A stretch of DNA of 64,000 nucleotides from Roseivirga sp. BDSF3-8 (GCF_041449215.1 NZ_JBGNFV010000001.1:744001-808000), one strand, 5' to 3'. Positions 1 to 10,493 are shown, counted from the first letter of the stretch. Translations and numbers: made by a program. The notes: generated by a model not told the origin, from the letters alone.

Positions 1-3000
1 GTCCAGCAGGTTCACGGGGTAAATGGACTCTCCGAAAGCTGCATTATATGTACTGTGTACAGCCTCCAGGTATTCCAGGCCTTCGTTTTCGAGTGCCTGA
101 CGGAGGGGGCTATCGGCCGGGTTTCCGGCGTTGATGAGCAGGGCCGTCTCCGTATTCTTTTTGCTGCCAAATGCCTTGCCGGGTAGTACTTCCCAGCCTC
201 TGCGGTATAGCTTGCTGCGGTCGGCGGCAGGCGTCTTCTGTTCCAGTTTCCGGAAAATGACATTGTCTATGAGGGCGAGGGGTTCATTTTCCTCACTATA
301 GATGTGATAAATGGCGGACAATGTGCTGTTCTGCCCGTTTCGACGTAGTTCGGCATGCACTTTCAGGCGGGGAGGCACGCTGCGCATCAGTTGGAGATTA
401 CCGATGAAGACGGGGACAAAGGTTTCGCTATCGGCTTGCTGCAGCAGGCTGGCGCCGGCCAGTTGGAGACAGGCATCCAGCATAGCGGGGTGGAAGGCAT
501 AGCGGTCGTACTCCGGAAGCAGGCTTTCGGGGGCCTCTATGCTACCGCTGACTTCATCGCTGCCACAGGTAAAGGATTTTATGCCCTGGTACAGGGGTCC
601 GTAGTGGTAACCAAATCCGGCTAGTTTTTCATAAAGGGCTGTGCCCTCATATCGTTTACCTGAAAGTTGAAGGCGAGTGGAATCGAAACCCGTGGTTGTG
701 ATTTCTGATAGTTTATCTATCTGCCCGCTGGCACATAACTTATAGCTCCGGGGGCCGGGGTAGTATATGGAAACCTGGGTGGCTCCGTCTTTTTGCTCAC
801 AAACTGATTGGAGACCGGCGTCCTGGTCTTTGGGAACAGTATAGGTATCTGAAAAGGAGATGTTTTTTAGCTGTACAGGGCCCTCTGCGTGTTCCGTACG
901 GGCGGCTGCAAGTAGTAGCTCCACATAGGCCGCACCGGGCACGGTCACTTTTCCCTGAATGCTGTGGTCTTGTATCTGGTCAGCGTTCAGGCGATTCTTT
1001 ATCAATGTTGTACCCTGGCTCTTCGCATAGGGTAAAACGGCGTCGCAGTATGGGTGAATGGGTGTTTCTTCTGCATTAACGGATACTGTGCGGCCGTCGA
1101 GCCAATAGCGCTCGCGGGCAAAAGGGTAGTTAGGCAGGGCCAGTTGACGGTGTGGCTCCTGGTAAATGGTCTGCCAGTTTATGGTAAAGCCGGATTCATA
1201 CAATTCCGCCAGACGGGTATAGATATCTTCGCCGGTAAGGGAGAAGGTGAGGCCATGTGCAGGAGATGAGTTTACCGCTTCTGTAACCTCTTCGCTGATT
1301 ACTTTCTTCCAGAAGCTTACTGACATCAACTCGTCAGTAAGGAGGCGGGCTTCTGCTCCTTTACGAACAGGGAGCGAAGGCTTTCGCAGGAGCGGTGCCG
1401 TGGTACCGTCGCTTTCCAGGAAGTCGAGGGCTTCTTCCAGGCTAAAGACACCGGCAAAGCAGGCGGCGGCCAGCAGGTGAAAGCCTTCTGCCTGCAAGCT
1501 GGCAGGGCTAATACCGATCTGCCGATAGTACCGGACCAGGGCCAGGGTGGCGCAAAACGTGTCGACAGGTTGCCAGGCCTGGTTGTCTTGTATCTTTTCT
1601 GTGAAAGAACGGGCAAAACGCGCCTTTACGGGTGGTTCCATGGCCTTCACAATCTCCCGGAAAGCCTTTGACCGGCTAAAAAGGTTTCCTGCTGTCTTAC
1701 TAACCTCTGCCTGGCTTCCGGTAAGATGCAGTGAAAGAGATTGATCTTTCTTTTCGTTAGAAGGACTTTCCTGCTGCAGGAAGTGCCGGACTTCTTCCAA
1801 GCTATTGACGCGAGCGGCTGACCGGTAAGCAAACTGGCTGCGGCCTTTGGTGGTACTGAGGCAAAGGTCATGCAGGGAGGTGTGGGGGTGCGCTGTAAGG
1901 TAGTCGGCGTACTGCTGTTTGAGTTGCTGCAGGGCCTCGGGGGTTTTAGCCGATAGGGCAAAAACGTAACCGGGAACTACGGGTGCATCTGTGTGCACTT
2001 CTGTTGCTTCGGCCAGCAGGATATGGGCATTGGTGCCGGATACGCCAAAGGAGCTGACGCCTGCATAGCGCCTGTCGGTTCGGGCGTTCCACTCTGTTTC
2101 GGCAGTAACGACGCGGAAGGGCAGCCCTTCCCAGTCAATATTTTTGTTGGGGGTGCTAAAGTGCAGGTTGCCGGGAATACGTCCTTTCTGCAAAGCCATT
2201 ACGGTTTTGATTAGCCCGGCGACACCGGCGGCAGATTCTGCATGACCGATATTGGACTTTACGGCGCCGATGTAGAGTGGCTCGGCGGTGCTGTGGCTGT
2301 TGCCGAATACGGCCTGCAAGGCTCTTAGCTCTATGGGATCGCCGAGATTGGTGCCGGTACCGTGGCACTCGATGTAGCCGACCTCTTCGGCTTTCACGCC
2401 ACTTTTGGTCAGCACATCACTGATAAGGGCAGCCTGGGCCTTCATGTTGGGTACGGTGATGGAGCTGCTGGTGGCATTGTGGTTTACCTGGCTGCCTTTA
2501 ATCACGGCCAATACGGTATTGCCGTCACGTTGTGCATCACTCAGGCGCTTAAGTACGACTACGCCGCAGCCTTCGCTACGGATATAGCCATCGGCAGCGT
2601 CGTCAAAGGTTTTGCAGCGGCCTTCGGGGGAAAGCATGCTGGCCTGGGCGGTGACAATGGAGTTGGTGGGGTTGATGAGGGCATTGACACCTCCTGCGAG
2701 AGCCAGCCCGCAGTCGCCGTTTAGCAGGGCCTGAGCGGCCAGGTGTACGGAGGTAAGGGAGGAGGAGCAGGCGGTATCGACGGTGATGGAAGGACCGGCA
2801 AAGCCAAAGGTATGGGAGATACGCCCGGAGGCGGCGTTGTGGGCGTTGCCTACGCCATAGAAGGCATTGATCTTCTCACTACCGTGGCGCTCGAGTATGT
2901 CACTGAGGTAGTCACTGGTGGTAAGGCCTACGAACACGCCGGTGCGGTGCGGGTCGTGCTCACGGTCAACGGGAATACCGGCATTTTCCAGGGCCTGCCA

Positions 3001-3384
3001 GGCTGTTTCAAGGAGCATGCGGTGCTGTGGGTCTATGTAGGTAGCCTCACGGGGCGAAATCCCGAAAAAGACAGGGTCAAAACGGTCGATACTGTCTACA
3101 AAACCGCCCTGGTCTGTATAGATTTTACCGGCTGCGGGACTGGGGTCGAAGTATCGCTCGCTGCTCCACCGCTCGCCGGGCACGAGGTTTACGCCGTCTT
3201 TGCCTTCGCTCAGAAACTGCCAGAACGCTTCAGGGCTATCTATTCCGCCGGGAAAGCGGCAGCCCATGCCTACGATCGCCACAGCCTCCTGTTCGGCCTG
3301 GCGGTAGCCCTGTAGTTCGGCTTTCAGCTTCCTGATCTCAATCAGGGCTTTTTTGATGATTGCTTTGTTATCGGTCTTCTCCAT
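1..3384 (-). CDS. Type I polyketide synthase, KS-AT(remnant)-DH, partial
   Basis: The reading frame starts at ATG 3384 and is still open at base 1, so only the first 1128 residues are present. A short N-terminal coiled docking-like segment is followed by a ketosynthase with VDTACSSSL (active Cys206), IECHGTGT and KSNIGH, all intact. An acyltransferase region follows but is drastically shortened. Its nucleophile elbow reads AEGFHLLAAACFAGVFSL where a working AT has GHSxGE, so Ser is replaced by Gly634. The HAFH substrate motif is absent. A dehydratase follows with HSIQGKVTVP (His807, HxxxGxxxxP) and LDACLQ (Asp970). The gene lies 20 bp downstream of the FAAL-PKS gene on the same strand, so they form one operon and probably consecutive modules. 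The AT must be supplied in trans or by the partner protein (inference). Type I PKS identity is certain; the product is unknown. Confidence 0.95.
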   Translation of the reverse strand, partial: MEKTDNKAIIKKALIEIRKLKAELQGYRQAEQEAVAIVGMGCRFPGGIDSPEAFWQFLSEGKDGVNLVPGERWSSERYFDPSPAAGKIYTDQGGFVDSIDRFDPVFFGISPREATYIDPQHRMLLETAWQALENAGIPVDREHDPHRTGVFVGLTTSDYLSDILERHGSEKINAFYGVGNAHNAASGRISHTFGFAGPSITVDTACSSSLTSVHLAAQALLNGDCGLALAGGVNALINPTNSIVTAQASMLSPEGRCKTFDDAADGYIRSEGCGVVVLKRLSDAQRDGNTVLAVIKGSQVNHNATSSSITVPNMKAQAALISDVLTKSGVKAEEVGYIECHGTGTNLGDPIELRALQAVFGNSHSTAEPLYIGAVKSNIGHAESAAGVAGLIKTVMALQKGRIPGNLHFSTPNKNIDWEGLPFRVVTAETEWNARTDRRYAGVSSFGVSGTNAHILLAEATEVHTDAPVVPGYVFALSAKTPEALQQLKQQYADYLTAHPHTSLHDLCLSTTKGRSQFAYRSAARVNSLEEVRHFLQQESPSNEKKDQSLSLHLTGSQAEVSKTAGNLFSRSKAFREIVKAMEPPVKARFARSFTEKIQDNQAWQPVDTFCATLALVRYYRQIGISPASLQAEGFHLLAAACFAGVFSLEEALDFLESDGTTAPLLRKPSLPVRKGAEARLLTDELMSVSFWKKVISEEVTEAVNSSPAHGLTFSLTGEDIYTRLAELYESGFTINWQTIYQEPHRQLALPNYPFARERYWLDGRTVSVNAEETPIHPYCDAVLPYAKSQGTTLIKNRLNADQIQDHSIQGKVTVPGAAYVELLLAAARTEHAEGPVQLKNISFSDTYTVPKDQDAGLQSVCEQKDGATQVSIYYPGPRSYKLCASGQIDKLSEITTTGFDSTRLQLSGKRYEGTALYEKLAGFGYHYGPLYQGIKSFTCGSDEVSGSIEAPESLLPEYDRYAFHPAMLDACLQLAGASLLQQADSETFVPVFIGNLQLMRSVPPRLKVHAELRRNGQNSTLSAIYHIYSEENEPLALIDNVIFRKLEQKTPAADRSKLYRRGWEVLPGKAFGSKKNTETALLINAGNPADSPLRQALENEGLEYLEAVHSTYNAAFGESIYPVNLLD

Positions 3385-3404
3385 TACTGACAGGCTGGGT
3401 GTTA

Positions 3405-6400
3405 TTAGTTTTCGCTCAGTTCATCGGCCAGCAGGCGGGCCAGTTCATCTTCAGAGAGGTGATCAAACTCTCCGGTATCCGTTACATTATCCTGTGTTTG
3501 GGGGGGGACAGCCTGCAAAACAGTGGTTGTCTCCTCTGCGTCACTCAGTTCTGAAGCCAGGTAGGCGGCCAGTTCGGTAATATTGGCCTGCTCAAACAGC
3601 AGGGTATTGGGGAGCTTAAGTCCGGTGTGGTTTTGCAGCTTATTTTTAAGCTCTACGGACATGAGGGAGTCGAGCCCCAACTCAAAGAAGCCGGTCTGTA
3701 CAGGGGGCAGGGAACCGCCACGGTGGCCGAGAATGGTCTGTACCATTTCCTGTAGCATGGTGCTGAGGTGGGCCTTTCTGTCTGCCTCAAAGTTCAGGGC
3801 AGCCAGCTCCTTTCGAAGGGCATTTCCCTGCTTCACTTCTTCCCGACCTTCCTTATTAGTTACCGGGGCCTGTAGTACCCCATTGAAGAGATTAAATGAA
3901 CGGCTGCTGGCGTATACATCGGCAAATCGTTCCCAATCAGCCTCTACGACTATGGCACCCGGCAGGTCCGCGGTGATGATTTTACCAAGTCTGTCCAGGG
4001 CCGCTTCAGGCTGTAGCGGGGTAATGCCGCTTTTGGCCATTTTCTCTTCAAACTCACCGGCTACCATCTGGCTGCCGGCCCAGGGGCCCCAATTAATGGC
4101 AATGGCTTTTTTGCCCTGTAGACGGAGGTTATGGCAGAAGGCATCGAGGGCCTGGTTTGCGGCGCTGTAAAGCATCTGCCTGGCACTGCCCCATATGGCG
4201 GCTATGGATGAAAAGTGAAGTTGCAGCCCGGCCTTTTCCCCAAAATAGCGATCCAGGTACTGAGCACCGAGTACTTTAGTGTCTACAATGTTCTGAATGG
4301 CTTCTGCTGAAGTCTCCGGGGGAGTCAGCTCGGCAGCGACACCGGCTGCGTGGACTATGCCGCGGATGGTGACCCCTTCTTCCCCCAGGCTTTGGGCCAG
4401 GTGGCGTACGTCTTCTTCACTTCGCACATCGCAGGTGGCTACCTGAACAGTAGCACCGGCGGCGAGGTGATTTTTGAGGCGTTGGGGTATTAGCGCATCC
4501 TGCCTGCGGGTAAGGAGTACAATGTGGCTGGCCCCGGCTTGTGAAAGCCAGACGGCCAGGTGCTGCCCGAGGGAACCAAGACCCCCTGAAATAAGATAGG
4601 CACCGTTCGTTTTAAAGGGCTCTTCCGTTAGGGAATGTGCTTTTTCTATACGGTAGAGGTGGCGCTGCTCGCCTTGGAAAGAGATGAATGGCTCGCCTTT
4701 TACAGGGCTGCAAATATCTTCTACCAGTTGGGGTAAAACCTGCTTATTAGCTTGCTGGTAGTCGATAATACCGGCAAACTGCTGTGGATAATCAAGGCAA
4801 AGGGCTTTGGTTGCTCCCCAAAGCTGGCTGTAGGCCTGGTGAACTTCTGTCCCCTCCACCATAACAGCTCTCTTTGTTACCACTACGGCTTTGTATTGGG
4901 GGTTTTCGTCCAAACTCCGGGTCATGGCGGAGAGGCTCAGGAACATCGCCTGGTGCCATTCTGCCCTTTCACGCACGGCCTCATCGCTCAGGGTAAGGAT
5001 AAACCTGAGTGGTATATTACCGGAAACTTTCTGTGCCAGTAGCTGCTGCCAGCGCTGGTAGGTGGTGTCGTGATCTACGGCTACAAATTCGTTTAGACTT
5101 ATGGTGTCGACCCTCTCATTTCTGCGGAAAAGGGCGAGCAAAAGGGCCGGGTCTACGGCATCGCCTATGACAAGCCACTGCTCATTCGGAGGGGCTGCGG
5201 TGCTTAGCTCACGAGCAGGTGCAGGCTGCCAGTTGGCTGTATACAACATGCTGTCATCTTCAGCGGGTTGATTACCAGACAGGGCCTGGATTTTCTTCAA
5301 TAGGCTCGGCAATAGGGCCTTTTCTTCAGGAGTAAACGCTCCCTGTGCTTCCAGGCTTGCCAGCAGTGCCTCTGTATCTCCGGAGAAGGCCATGCCTGGC
5401 TTTTTGAGCCAATAGGAAGACTCGTTGAAGGGATAAAGCGGCAATGATACATGACGAGAGGGGGTAGTGCCATAATAGGCCTCCCAATTAATGGGCTGGC
5501 CTGTTTCATACAGTTTACCTATGGCAGTGGTAAAATCACTCTCCTCTGTGGCTATGCTGCGCAGGCAGGGGATAATTTCTTTAGGCTGATCAGGGAACAG
5601 CCGGGCTATCATGGGTAGCAGGACGGCTTTGGGACCAACTTCAACAAATACATTGGTGCCCATCTCCCGAAGGGTTTCTGCTCCACCGACAAAGTTTACG
5701 CTCTCTCGAATCTGGCGACTCCAATAGCCGGGAGATTGCATTTCGTCCTGTACCTGGCGGCCTGTTACGGTAGATACGATAGGGTAAAGAGGCTTGTGAT
5801 AGCTTAGCTTTTGGGCCACGGCATGGAATCTCTCAGCAGCAGGCTCCATCAGGTGGGAGTGGAAGGCATGGCTGACCTTTAGTTGGGTCACTTTCGTACC
5901 CAGTGTCTCCAGCTTTGCGGCCAGCTTTTGCAGGGCTTCCTGCTCACCGGATAGCACGACCTGGCGGGTACCATTATGGGCGGCTACGGAGATGGCAGGT
6001 TCTCCGATAAGCTCTGCCTTTACCTCTTCCAACGTAGCGGCCACACTGTACATTACGCCGTGGCCGGGGGCTTCGTCCATAAACTTGCCCCGGTGGTATA
6101 CGAGGTTCAGGGCATCTTCGAGGCTGAAAACGCCGGCGATACAGGCTGCGGCATACTCGCCGATACTGTGGCCCATAAGTACATGGGGGCGCACGCCAAA
6201 TGAGAGGAGCAAACGGCTGAGGGCATACTCCAGCACAAATAGGGTTATCTGCGCATGGTGGGTATTATTGACCTCCTGATCGCTGGCCGTGGTTAGTATG
6301 CCTATGAGGTTATACGCATGCTCTTTCTGCAGGTAGTTGGCGCAATGGTCTACGACTTCCTGGTATACGGGGTATTGCTGATACAGGAGTTGTCCCATAC

Positions 6401-9400
6401 CGAGGTACTGACTGCCCTGACCGGTGTACAGGAAGGCAGTTTTTGACTCTCCTGCAATATTTCCTGTGGCGGGTGCCTCTAGCTTTTCTACCAGTTCGGC
6501 TGCATTGTAGCCACTACCGGCCCAGCGGTGGGTAAATTGGCTGCGGCTCAGGTTAGCTGCCTGGCAAATTGCGGCCAGGGGTGCATTTTCGTTCGCCAGC
6601 AAAGTAGCGTAGGCGGTTTTCATGGCCTCAAGTGACCCGGCAGAACGGGCTGAGAGGGTGAGTAGAGAAACAGCTTTACCGTCGTCTTCCTTCTCCTGCA
6701 TTGCTTTTGCGGCAGGGGCTTCTTCGAGGATGATGTGTGCATTGGTTCCGCCAAAGCCAAAGGAGCTGACGCCTGCACGGCGCGGCCCTTGTGCAGGCTT
6801 CCAATCAATGGTTTCTCTATTCAGCAACAGCTTTTCGCTGTCTATCTCCATCAGTGGATTAAGGGTATGGAGGTTGCGGTTGCCGGGTAGTTTTTTGTGC
6901 TGCAGGCAGAGGGTGGTCTTGATGAGCCCGGCTACGCCTGCGGCGAACTCGAGGTGGCCGATATTGGCCTTGACTGCACCCAGGTGACAGGGGCGCGCGC
7001 TATCTTTTCTTAAGGAGCTAAGGGCATTTACTTCTATCGGGTCGCCCAGGCTAGTGCCGGTACCGTGGGTTTCTATGTAGCTCAGGTCGCCAGGGTCTAC
7101 ACCGGCACGGGCGGCTGCCTCCCGGATCACGGCCTGCTGTGAGAGGCCATTGGGGGCGGTAATGCCATTGGTAGTACCGTCCTGGTTAATGGCACTGCCT
7201 TTAATGAGGGCATAAATGTGGTTGCCATCCCGCTGTGCATCGCTGAGGCGCTTCAGCAGTACGACGCCGCAGCCTTCTCCACGAACGTAGCCGTTGGCCT
7301 CTGCGTCAAAGGTCTTACACTGATGATCGGGGGAGAGCATACCGGCTTCGGTAAAGACGGTATCTAGCGAGTTGTCCAGCAGCAGGTTTACTCCTGCTAC
7401 CATGGCCATATCGCTCTCCCTGTTCTGCAGGCTGTTTACGCCCAGGTGGGCGGCTACGAGTGAGGAGGAGCAGGCGGTATCTACGGACAGGCTGGGGCCT
7501 TTAAGGTCGAACAGGTAGGACAGGCGATTAGCAGCGATACTAAAAGCGCTGCCGGTACCCGTGTAGGCATTCAGGTTAGCCTTGTCAAAGCCACGGTTGT
7601 AGTCGTTATTGCCAATACCGACAAATACGCCGGTGCGGCTGTCTTTTACTTTTCCCAGACTAAGGCGCGCATCTTCCAGGGCATGGTAGGCAGTCTGCAG
7701 GAGCAGTCGCTGCTGGGGATCCATCTGCCCGGCCTCGCGGGCAGAAATATTGAAGAAAGGCGCATCAAAACCGTCCACTCTATCCAGGTATCCGGCATTT
7801 CGGCAGGTATCGTGCAGGGCTTTTCTGGCTTCGGGCATAGGCCGGATGCCGCTTTCGCCCTTGCAGAGCATTTCCCAGAAGGCTTTGGGGGTGCTGCTGG
7901 CGGGGAAGTTAAGCCCAATGCCGACTATGGCTATATCTTCCTTATCAATGGCCATCCGGGTGGTAGCCTCTATAGCTTTTTCTTCATAGCCGAGCAGGTA
8001 CCGCGCGATGGCGTCTATGGTGGGGTGATTGTAAAACAGGGTGGGCGATACGCTGCGGCCGAGGTACTCGCTTATCTCTCCTGAAAGGCCTACGGCGGTG
8101 ATGGAGGTCATGCCATAGCGATTAAGTACCTCATCAGTTTTTACCTGGTTTTCAGGCACCCTGAGCACAGCGGCTACACGAGCCTTTAGCCAGCCGGTAA
8201 AGGAGTGATAAGTTGCCTTATCGGCCACTGTGATGTTTTCATCCGCAGGTTGAATACTGGTCTTCCATTCGTAGAGAAACTTGAGGTCATGATCTTCCTG
8301 AGCAATGAGTTGGGCATACAGGTTACGCTGTATCTTGCCGCTGGTGGTTTTGGGCAGATGCCCTGTGGAAAGGATACCGATGTAGCCGGCATTGAGGCCT
8401 ATTTCCTGCGAAATGATGGTTCGCAGGCTTACGGTAAGCTCTTCAAAATCGGTGTCGATGGCTTCTTTGCGCACTTCGGCCATAAAGGCCAGTTGCTTTT
8501 CACCGTCAATGGTGATTTCAAAAGCAGCGGTGCAGTTTTCACGTAGCCGGGTCTCCCTGCTTTCTACGAGCTCCTCAATGTCCTTGGGGAAGTAGTTAAG
8601 GCCGTTGATAATGATGAGTTCTTTGCAGCGGCCGGTGACAAAGAGTTCGCCGCCGTTGAGGAAACCGAGGTCACCGGTGCGCAGGAAGCCTTGCTCCTCG
8701 CCTTTAATCCCTGCGTTAAAAGTATTCTCCGAGTCACGGTTCCAGTATCCGTCTGCCATACTGGGACCGCGAAACCATATCTCTCCAATCTCATTTTCGG
8801 CGCATTCGGTGAGGGTATCGCGGTTTATGATACGTATTTCGTGTCCGGCCACGCTTACGCCGCAACTGATAACGGGCACGCCACCCTCGACATCTGCTAC
8901 CTGATTACGCTTTAGCAATTCCTGGTCTGCATGGATGATACGGGGCACGGCACCCCTCTCGCCGCCACTGATGAGCAGGGTGGCTTCGGCCATCCCGTAA
9001 CCGGGATAGAAAGCGCCGGGCTGAAAGCCATGATCTTTAAAGGCCTGACAAAAGGCCTGGTAGGTATCTACCTTTACGGGTTCGGCTCCGCAAAAGGCCT
9101 GTTTCCAGCAACTGAGGTCGAGTGCTTCATCCCTGGCCTGTATACGCTCGGCACAAAGGGCATAGGCAAAGTTGGGGGCGCCGGACATGGTAGCGCGGTA
9201 CTTATCTATGGCCCGCACCCAGCGCAGTGGGTTCTGCACAAAGGCCATGGGGGGAAAGAGCACGCATTTGTTGCCATTGAATATGGTCTGGAACACAATG
9301 GCGATGATGCCCATGTCATGGAAGAAGGGCAGCCAACTCAGGATGACCTCATCCTGGGTAATGCTGAAGCTGTCGCGGATGGCCTGCAGGTTGGCGAGCA

Positions 9401-9947
9401 GGCTGCGGTGGGTCACGCGCACGCCCTTGGGATTACTGGTGGAGCCGGAGGTATATTGCAGGAAAGCTACCTTTTGGGGGTCATAGGCCACCAGCTCATG
9501 GTGAGCGGCATTTTCCTCTCCGATATCTTCAATAAATATAAAGTCAATATGGCCTAACTCATTGCCATACTTACGCATGATGGCCCGGTGTATCTTCTTA
9601 TTAGTAAGGATACGGGTGGTACCTGCATCTTCTACGACGTGAAGGCATTTGCTGAGGGTACGGGCATTATTGATGGGGTGCAGGGGAATGGAAATGACAC
9701 CCGCATATAGCGCGCCCATTACAGCGTAAATGAAGGTGAGGTCATTAGGCAGGAGCAGGATGACCCGGTCGTCTGCAATGAAGTTTTTGCGGAAGTAACC
9801 CGAGAAAATCTTAGCCTTAGCGCCTAATCCATCAAACGTGATAGATATTTTTTCATTTTCTCCATCTTCCAGAAAGACAAAAGCTGTCGTATTTGATTTT
9901 TCATTACACTGCCTTTCCAGACAGAAATGAAAATTATCAATCTTCAT
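3405..9947 (-). CDS. FAAL-loading polyketide synthase (FAAL-ACP-KS-AT-KR-ACP)
   Basis: A 2180-residue multidomain enzyme that should activate a fatty acid as acyl-AMP, load it onto its own carrier protein and extend it once with malonate. Domains in order: fatty acyl-AMP ligase (about 1-570; TSGSTSNPKG near 167, YGMAEATLL, RTGDLGF), ACP with phosphopantetheine Ser615 in the unusual context GMTSI, KS with DTACSSS (Cys826) and ETHGTGT, AT with GHSIGE (Ser1261) and HAFHSH (the malonyl-CoA-type motif), KR with GGLGSLG near 1786 and catalytic Tyr1927 in LYSAAN, and a C-terminal ACP with GLDSL (Ser2094). ATG 9947 is chosen because the next upstream in-frame start is TTG and a good promoter lies just upstream. 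The AMP ligase at the N-terminus is typical of lipid-primed hybrid polyketides. The structure of the product cannot be read from this. Confidence 0.95.
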   Translation of the reverse strand: MKIDNFHFCLERQCNEKSNTTAFVFLEDGENEKISITFDGLGAKAKIFSGYFRKNFIADDRVILLLPNDLTFIYAVMGALYAGVISIPLHPINNARTLSKCLHVVEDAGTTRILTNKKIHRAIMRKYGNELGHIDFIFIEDIGEENAAHHELVAYDPQKVAFLQYTSGSTSNPKGVRVTHRSLLANLQAIRDSFSITQDEVILSWLPFFHDMGIIAIVFQTIFNGNKCVLFPPMAFVQNPLRWVRAIDKYRATMSGAPNFAYALCAERIQARDEALDLSCWKQAFCGAEPVKVDTYQAFCQAFKDHGFQPGAFYPGYGMAEATLLISGGERGAVPRIIHADQELLKRNQVADVEGGVPVISCGVSVAGHEIRIINRDTLTECAENEIGEIWFRGPSMADGYWNRDSENTFNAGIKGEEQGFLRTGDLGFLNGGELFVTGRCKELIIINGLNYFPKDIEELVESRETRLRENCTAAFEITIDGEKQLAFMAEVRKEAIDTDFEELTVSLRTIISQEIGLNAGYIGILSTGHLPKTTSGKIQRNLYAQLIAQEDHDLKFLYEWKTSIQPADENITVADKATYHSFTGWLKARVAAVLRVPENQVKTDEVLNRYGMTSITAVGLSGEISEYLGRSVSPTLFYNHPTIDAIARYLLGYEEKAIEATTRMAIDKEDIAIVGIGLNFPASSTPKAFWEMLCKGESGIRPMPEARKALHDTCRNAGYLDRVDGFDAPFFNISAREAGQMDPQQRLLLQTAYHALEDARLSLGKVKDSRTGVFVGIGNNDYNRGFDKANLNAYTGTGSAFSIAANRLSYLFDLKGPSLSVDTACSSSLVAAHLGVNSLQNRESDMAMVAGVNLLLDNSLDTVFTEAGMLSPDHQCKTFDAEANGYVRGEGCGVVLLKRLSDAQRDGNHIYALIKGSAINQDGTTNGITAPNGLSQQAVIREAAARAGVDPGDLSYIETHGTGTSLGDPIEVNALSSLRKDSARPCHLGAVKANIGHLEFAAGVAGLIKTTLCLQHKKLPGNRNLHTLNPLMEIDSEKLLLNRETIDWKPAQGPRRAGVSSFGFGGTNAHIILEEAPAAKAMQEKEDDGKAVSLLTLSARSAGSLEAMKTAYATLLANENAPLAAICQAANLSRSQFTHRWAGSGYNAAELVEKLEAPATGNIAGESKTAFLYTGQGSQYLGMGQLLYQQYPVYQEVVDHCANYLQKEHAYNLIGILTTASDQEVNNTHHAQITLFVLEYALSRLLLSFGVRPHVLMGHSIGEYAAACIAGVFSLEDALNLVYHRGKFMDEAPGHGVMYSVAATLEEVKAELIGEPAISVAAHNGTRQVVLSGEQEALQKLAAKLETLGTKVTQLKVSHAFHSHLMEPAAERFHAVAQKLSYHKPLYPIVSTVTGRQVQDEMQSPGYWSRQIRESVNFVGGAETLREMGTNVFVEVGPKAVLLPMIARLFPDQPKEIIPCLRSIATEESDFTTAIGKLYETGQPINWEAYYGTTPSRHVSLPLYPFNESSYWLKKPGMAFSGDTEALLASLEAQGAFTPEEKALLPSLLKKIQALSGNQPAEDDSMLYTANWQPAPARELSTAAPPNEQWLVIGDAVDPALLLALFRRNERVDTISLNEFVAVDHDTTYQRWQQLLAQKVSGNIPLRFILTLSDEAVRERAEWHQAMFLSLSAMTRSLDENPQYKAVVVTKRAVMVEGTEVHQAYSQLWGATKALCLDYPQQFAGIIDYQQANKQVLPQLVEDICSPVKGEPFISFQGEQRHLYRIEKAHSLTEEPFKTNGAYLISGGLGSLGQHLAVWLSQAGASHIVLLTRRQDALIPQRLKNHLAAGATVQVATCDVRSEEDVRHLAQSLGEEGVTIRGIVHAAGVAAELTPPETSAEAIQNIVDTKVLGAQYLDRYFGEKAGLQLHFSSIAAIWGSARQMLYSAANQALDAFCHNLRLQGKKAIAINWGPWAGSQMVAGEFEEKMAKSGITPLQPEAALDRLGKIITADLPGAIVVEADWERFADVYASSRSFNLFNGVLQAPVTNKEGREEVKQGNALRKELAALNFEADRKAHLSTMLQEMVQTILGHRGGSLPPVQTGFFELGLDSLMSVELKNKLQNHTGLKLPNTLLFEQANITELAAYLASELSDAEETTTVLQAVPPQTQDNVTDTGEFDHLSEDELARLLADELSEN

Positions 9948-9979
9948 GAGCAAGCAGGGGGTGTTTAGTTTTTCGGCTG

Positions 9980-10010
9980 CAAAGAAACACTTTTCTTACC
10001 TCATAGCAAA
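9980..10010 (-). promoter_or_regulatory. Bacteroidota-type promoter of the PKS operon
   Basis: Read on the minus strand: TTTG (10010-10007), a 19-bp spacer, then TTTCTTTG (9987-9980). This fits the Bacteroidota primary-sigma pattern TTTG-N19-TAnnTTTG with one mismatch in the -7 element. It ends about 33 bp before the ATG at 9947, giving a short leader. Confidence 0.6.
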
Positions 10011-10454
10011 GCTGTTAGATGATGAAAAACCATAAACTTAATAATCAGGTAATACTATCACTGGCGGGCTAAAAAATGAGGGTAAACACCTATAAACCAA
10101 TTATTTCAAAATTCAAAAAACAAATATTTTTATTTAGATGGTGAAAGAAAGTTTAATCTAATTAATAAATAAAAATACTGCTTTACTCGTATATGTCACT
10201 ACACGATTTCACAACCTACTGGCAGGGAATAGATTACAAAAGCCTGCGTCAACCGAAAATAGGATTCATTGTATTTAACGTTATAACACCATTCCATTTA
10301 TTCAATAATCGCATAACTTTTGCCATAGGGTAAGAAGGTGGCTGGGCTTATAGGGAAAAGGAATTTTGGGGCTGCCATGTGGAAATGGGGCGGTAAATTT
10401 GAGGCGACCTTTCTGTGGTTAGGTGCCTGTTCTTTATTTGTTTCGGGAGGTAAG

Positions 10455-10476
10455 GAGACGCGATGAATGGCGTCTC
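10455..10476. repeat. REP-like palindromic element, copy 1
   Basis: The 7-bp arms gagacgc (10455-10461) and gcgtctc (10470-10476) enclose an 8-nt loop, gatgaatg. The element is followed by tacagg. A related element with changed but still complementary arms lies at 10787. Confidence 0.7.
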
Positions 10477-10493
10477 TACAGGACGTACATGAC

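Noticed and set aside
2743-3315. 190-codon plus-strand frame within the KS of the second PKS
   Set aside because: Gly-rich shadow of the KS coding strand.
8931-9557. 208-codon plus-strand frame within the FAAL domain
   Set aside because: Antisense shadow of the AMP-ligase coding sequence.
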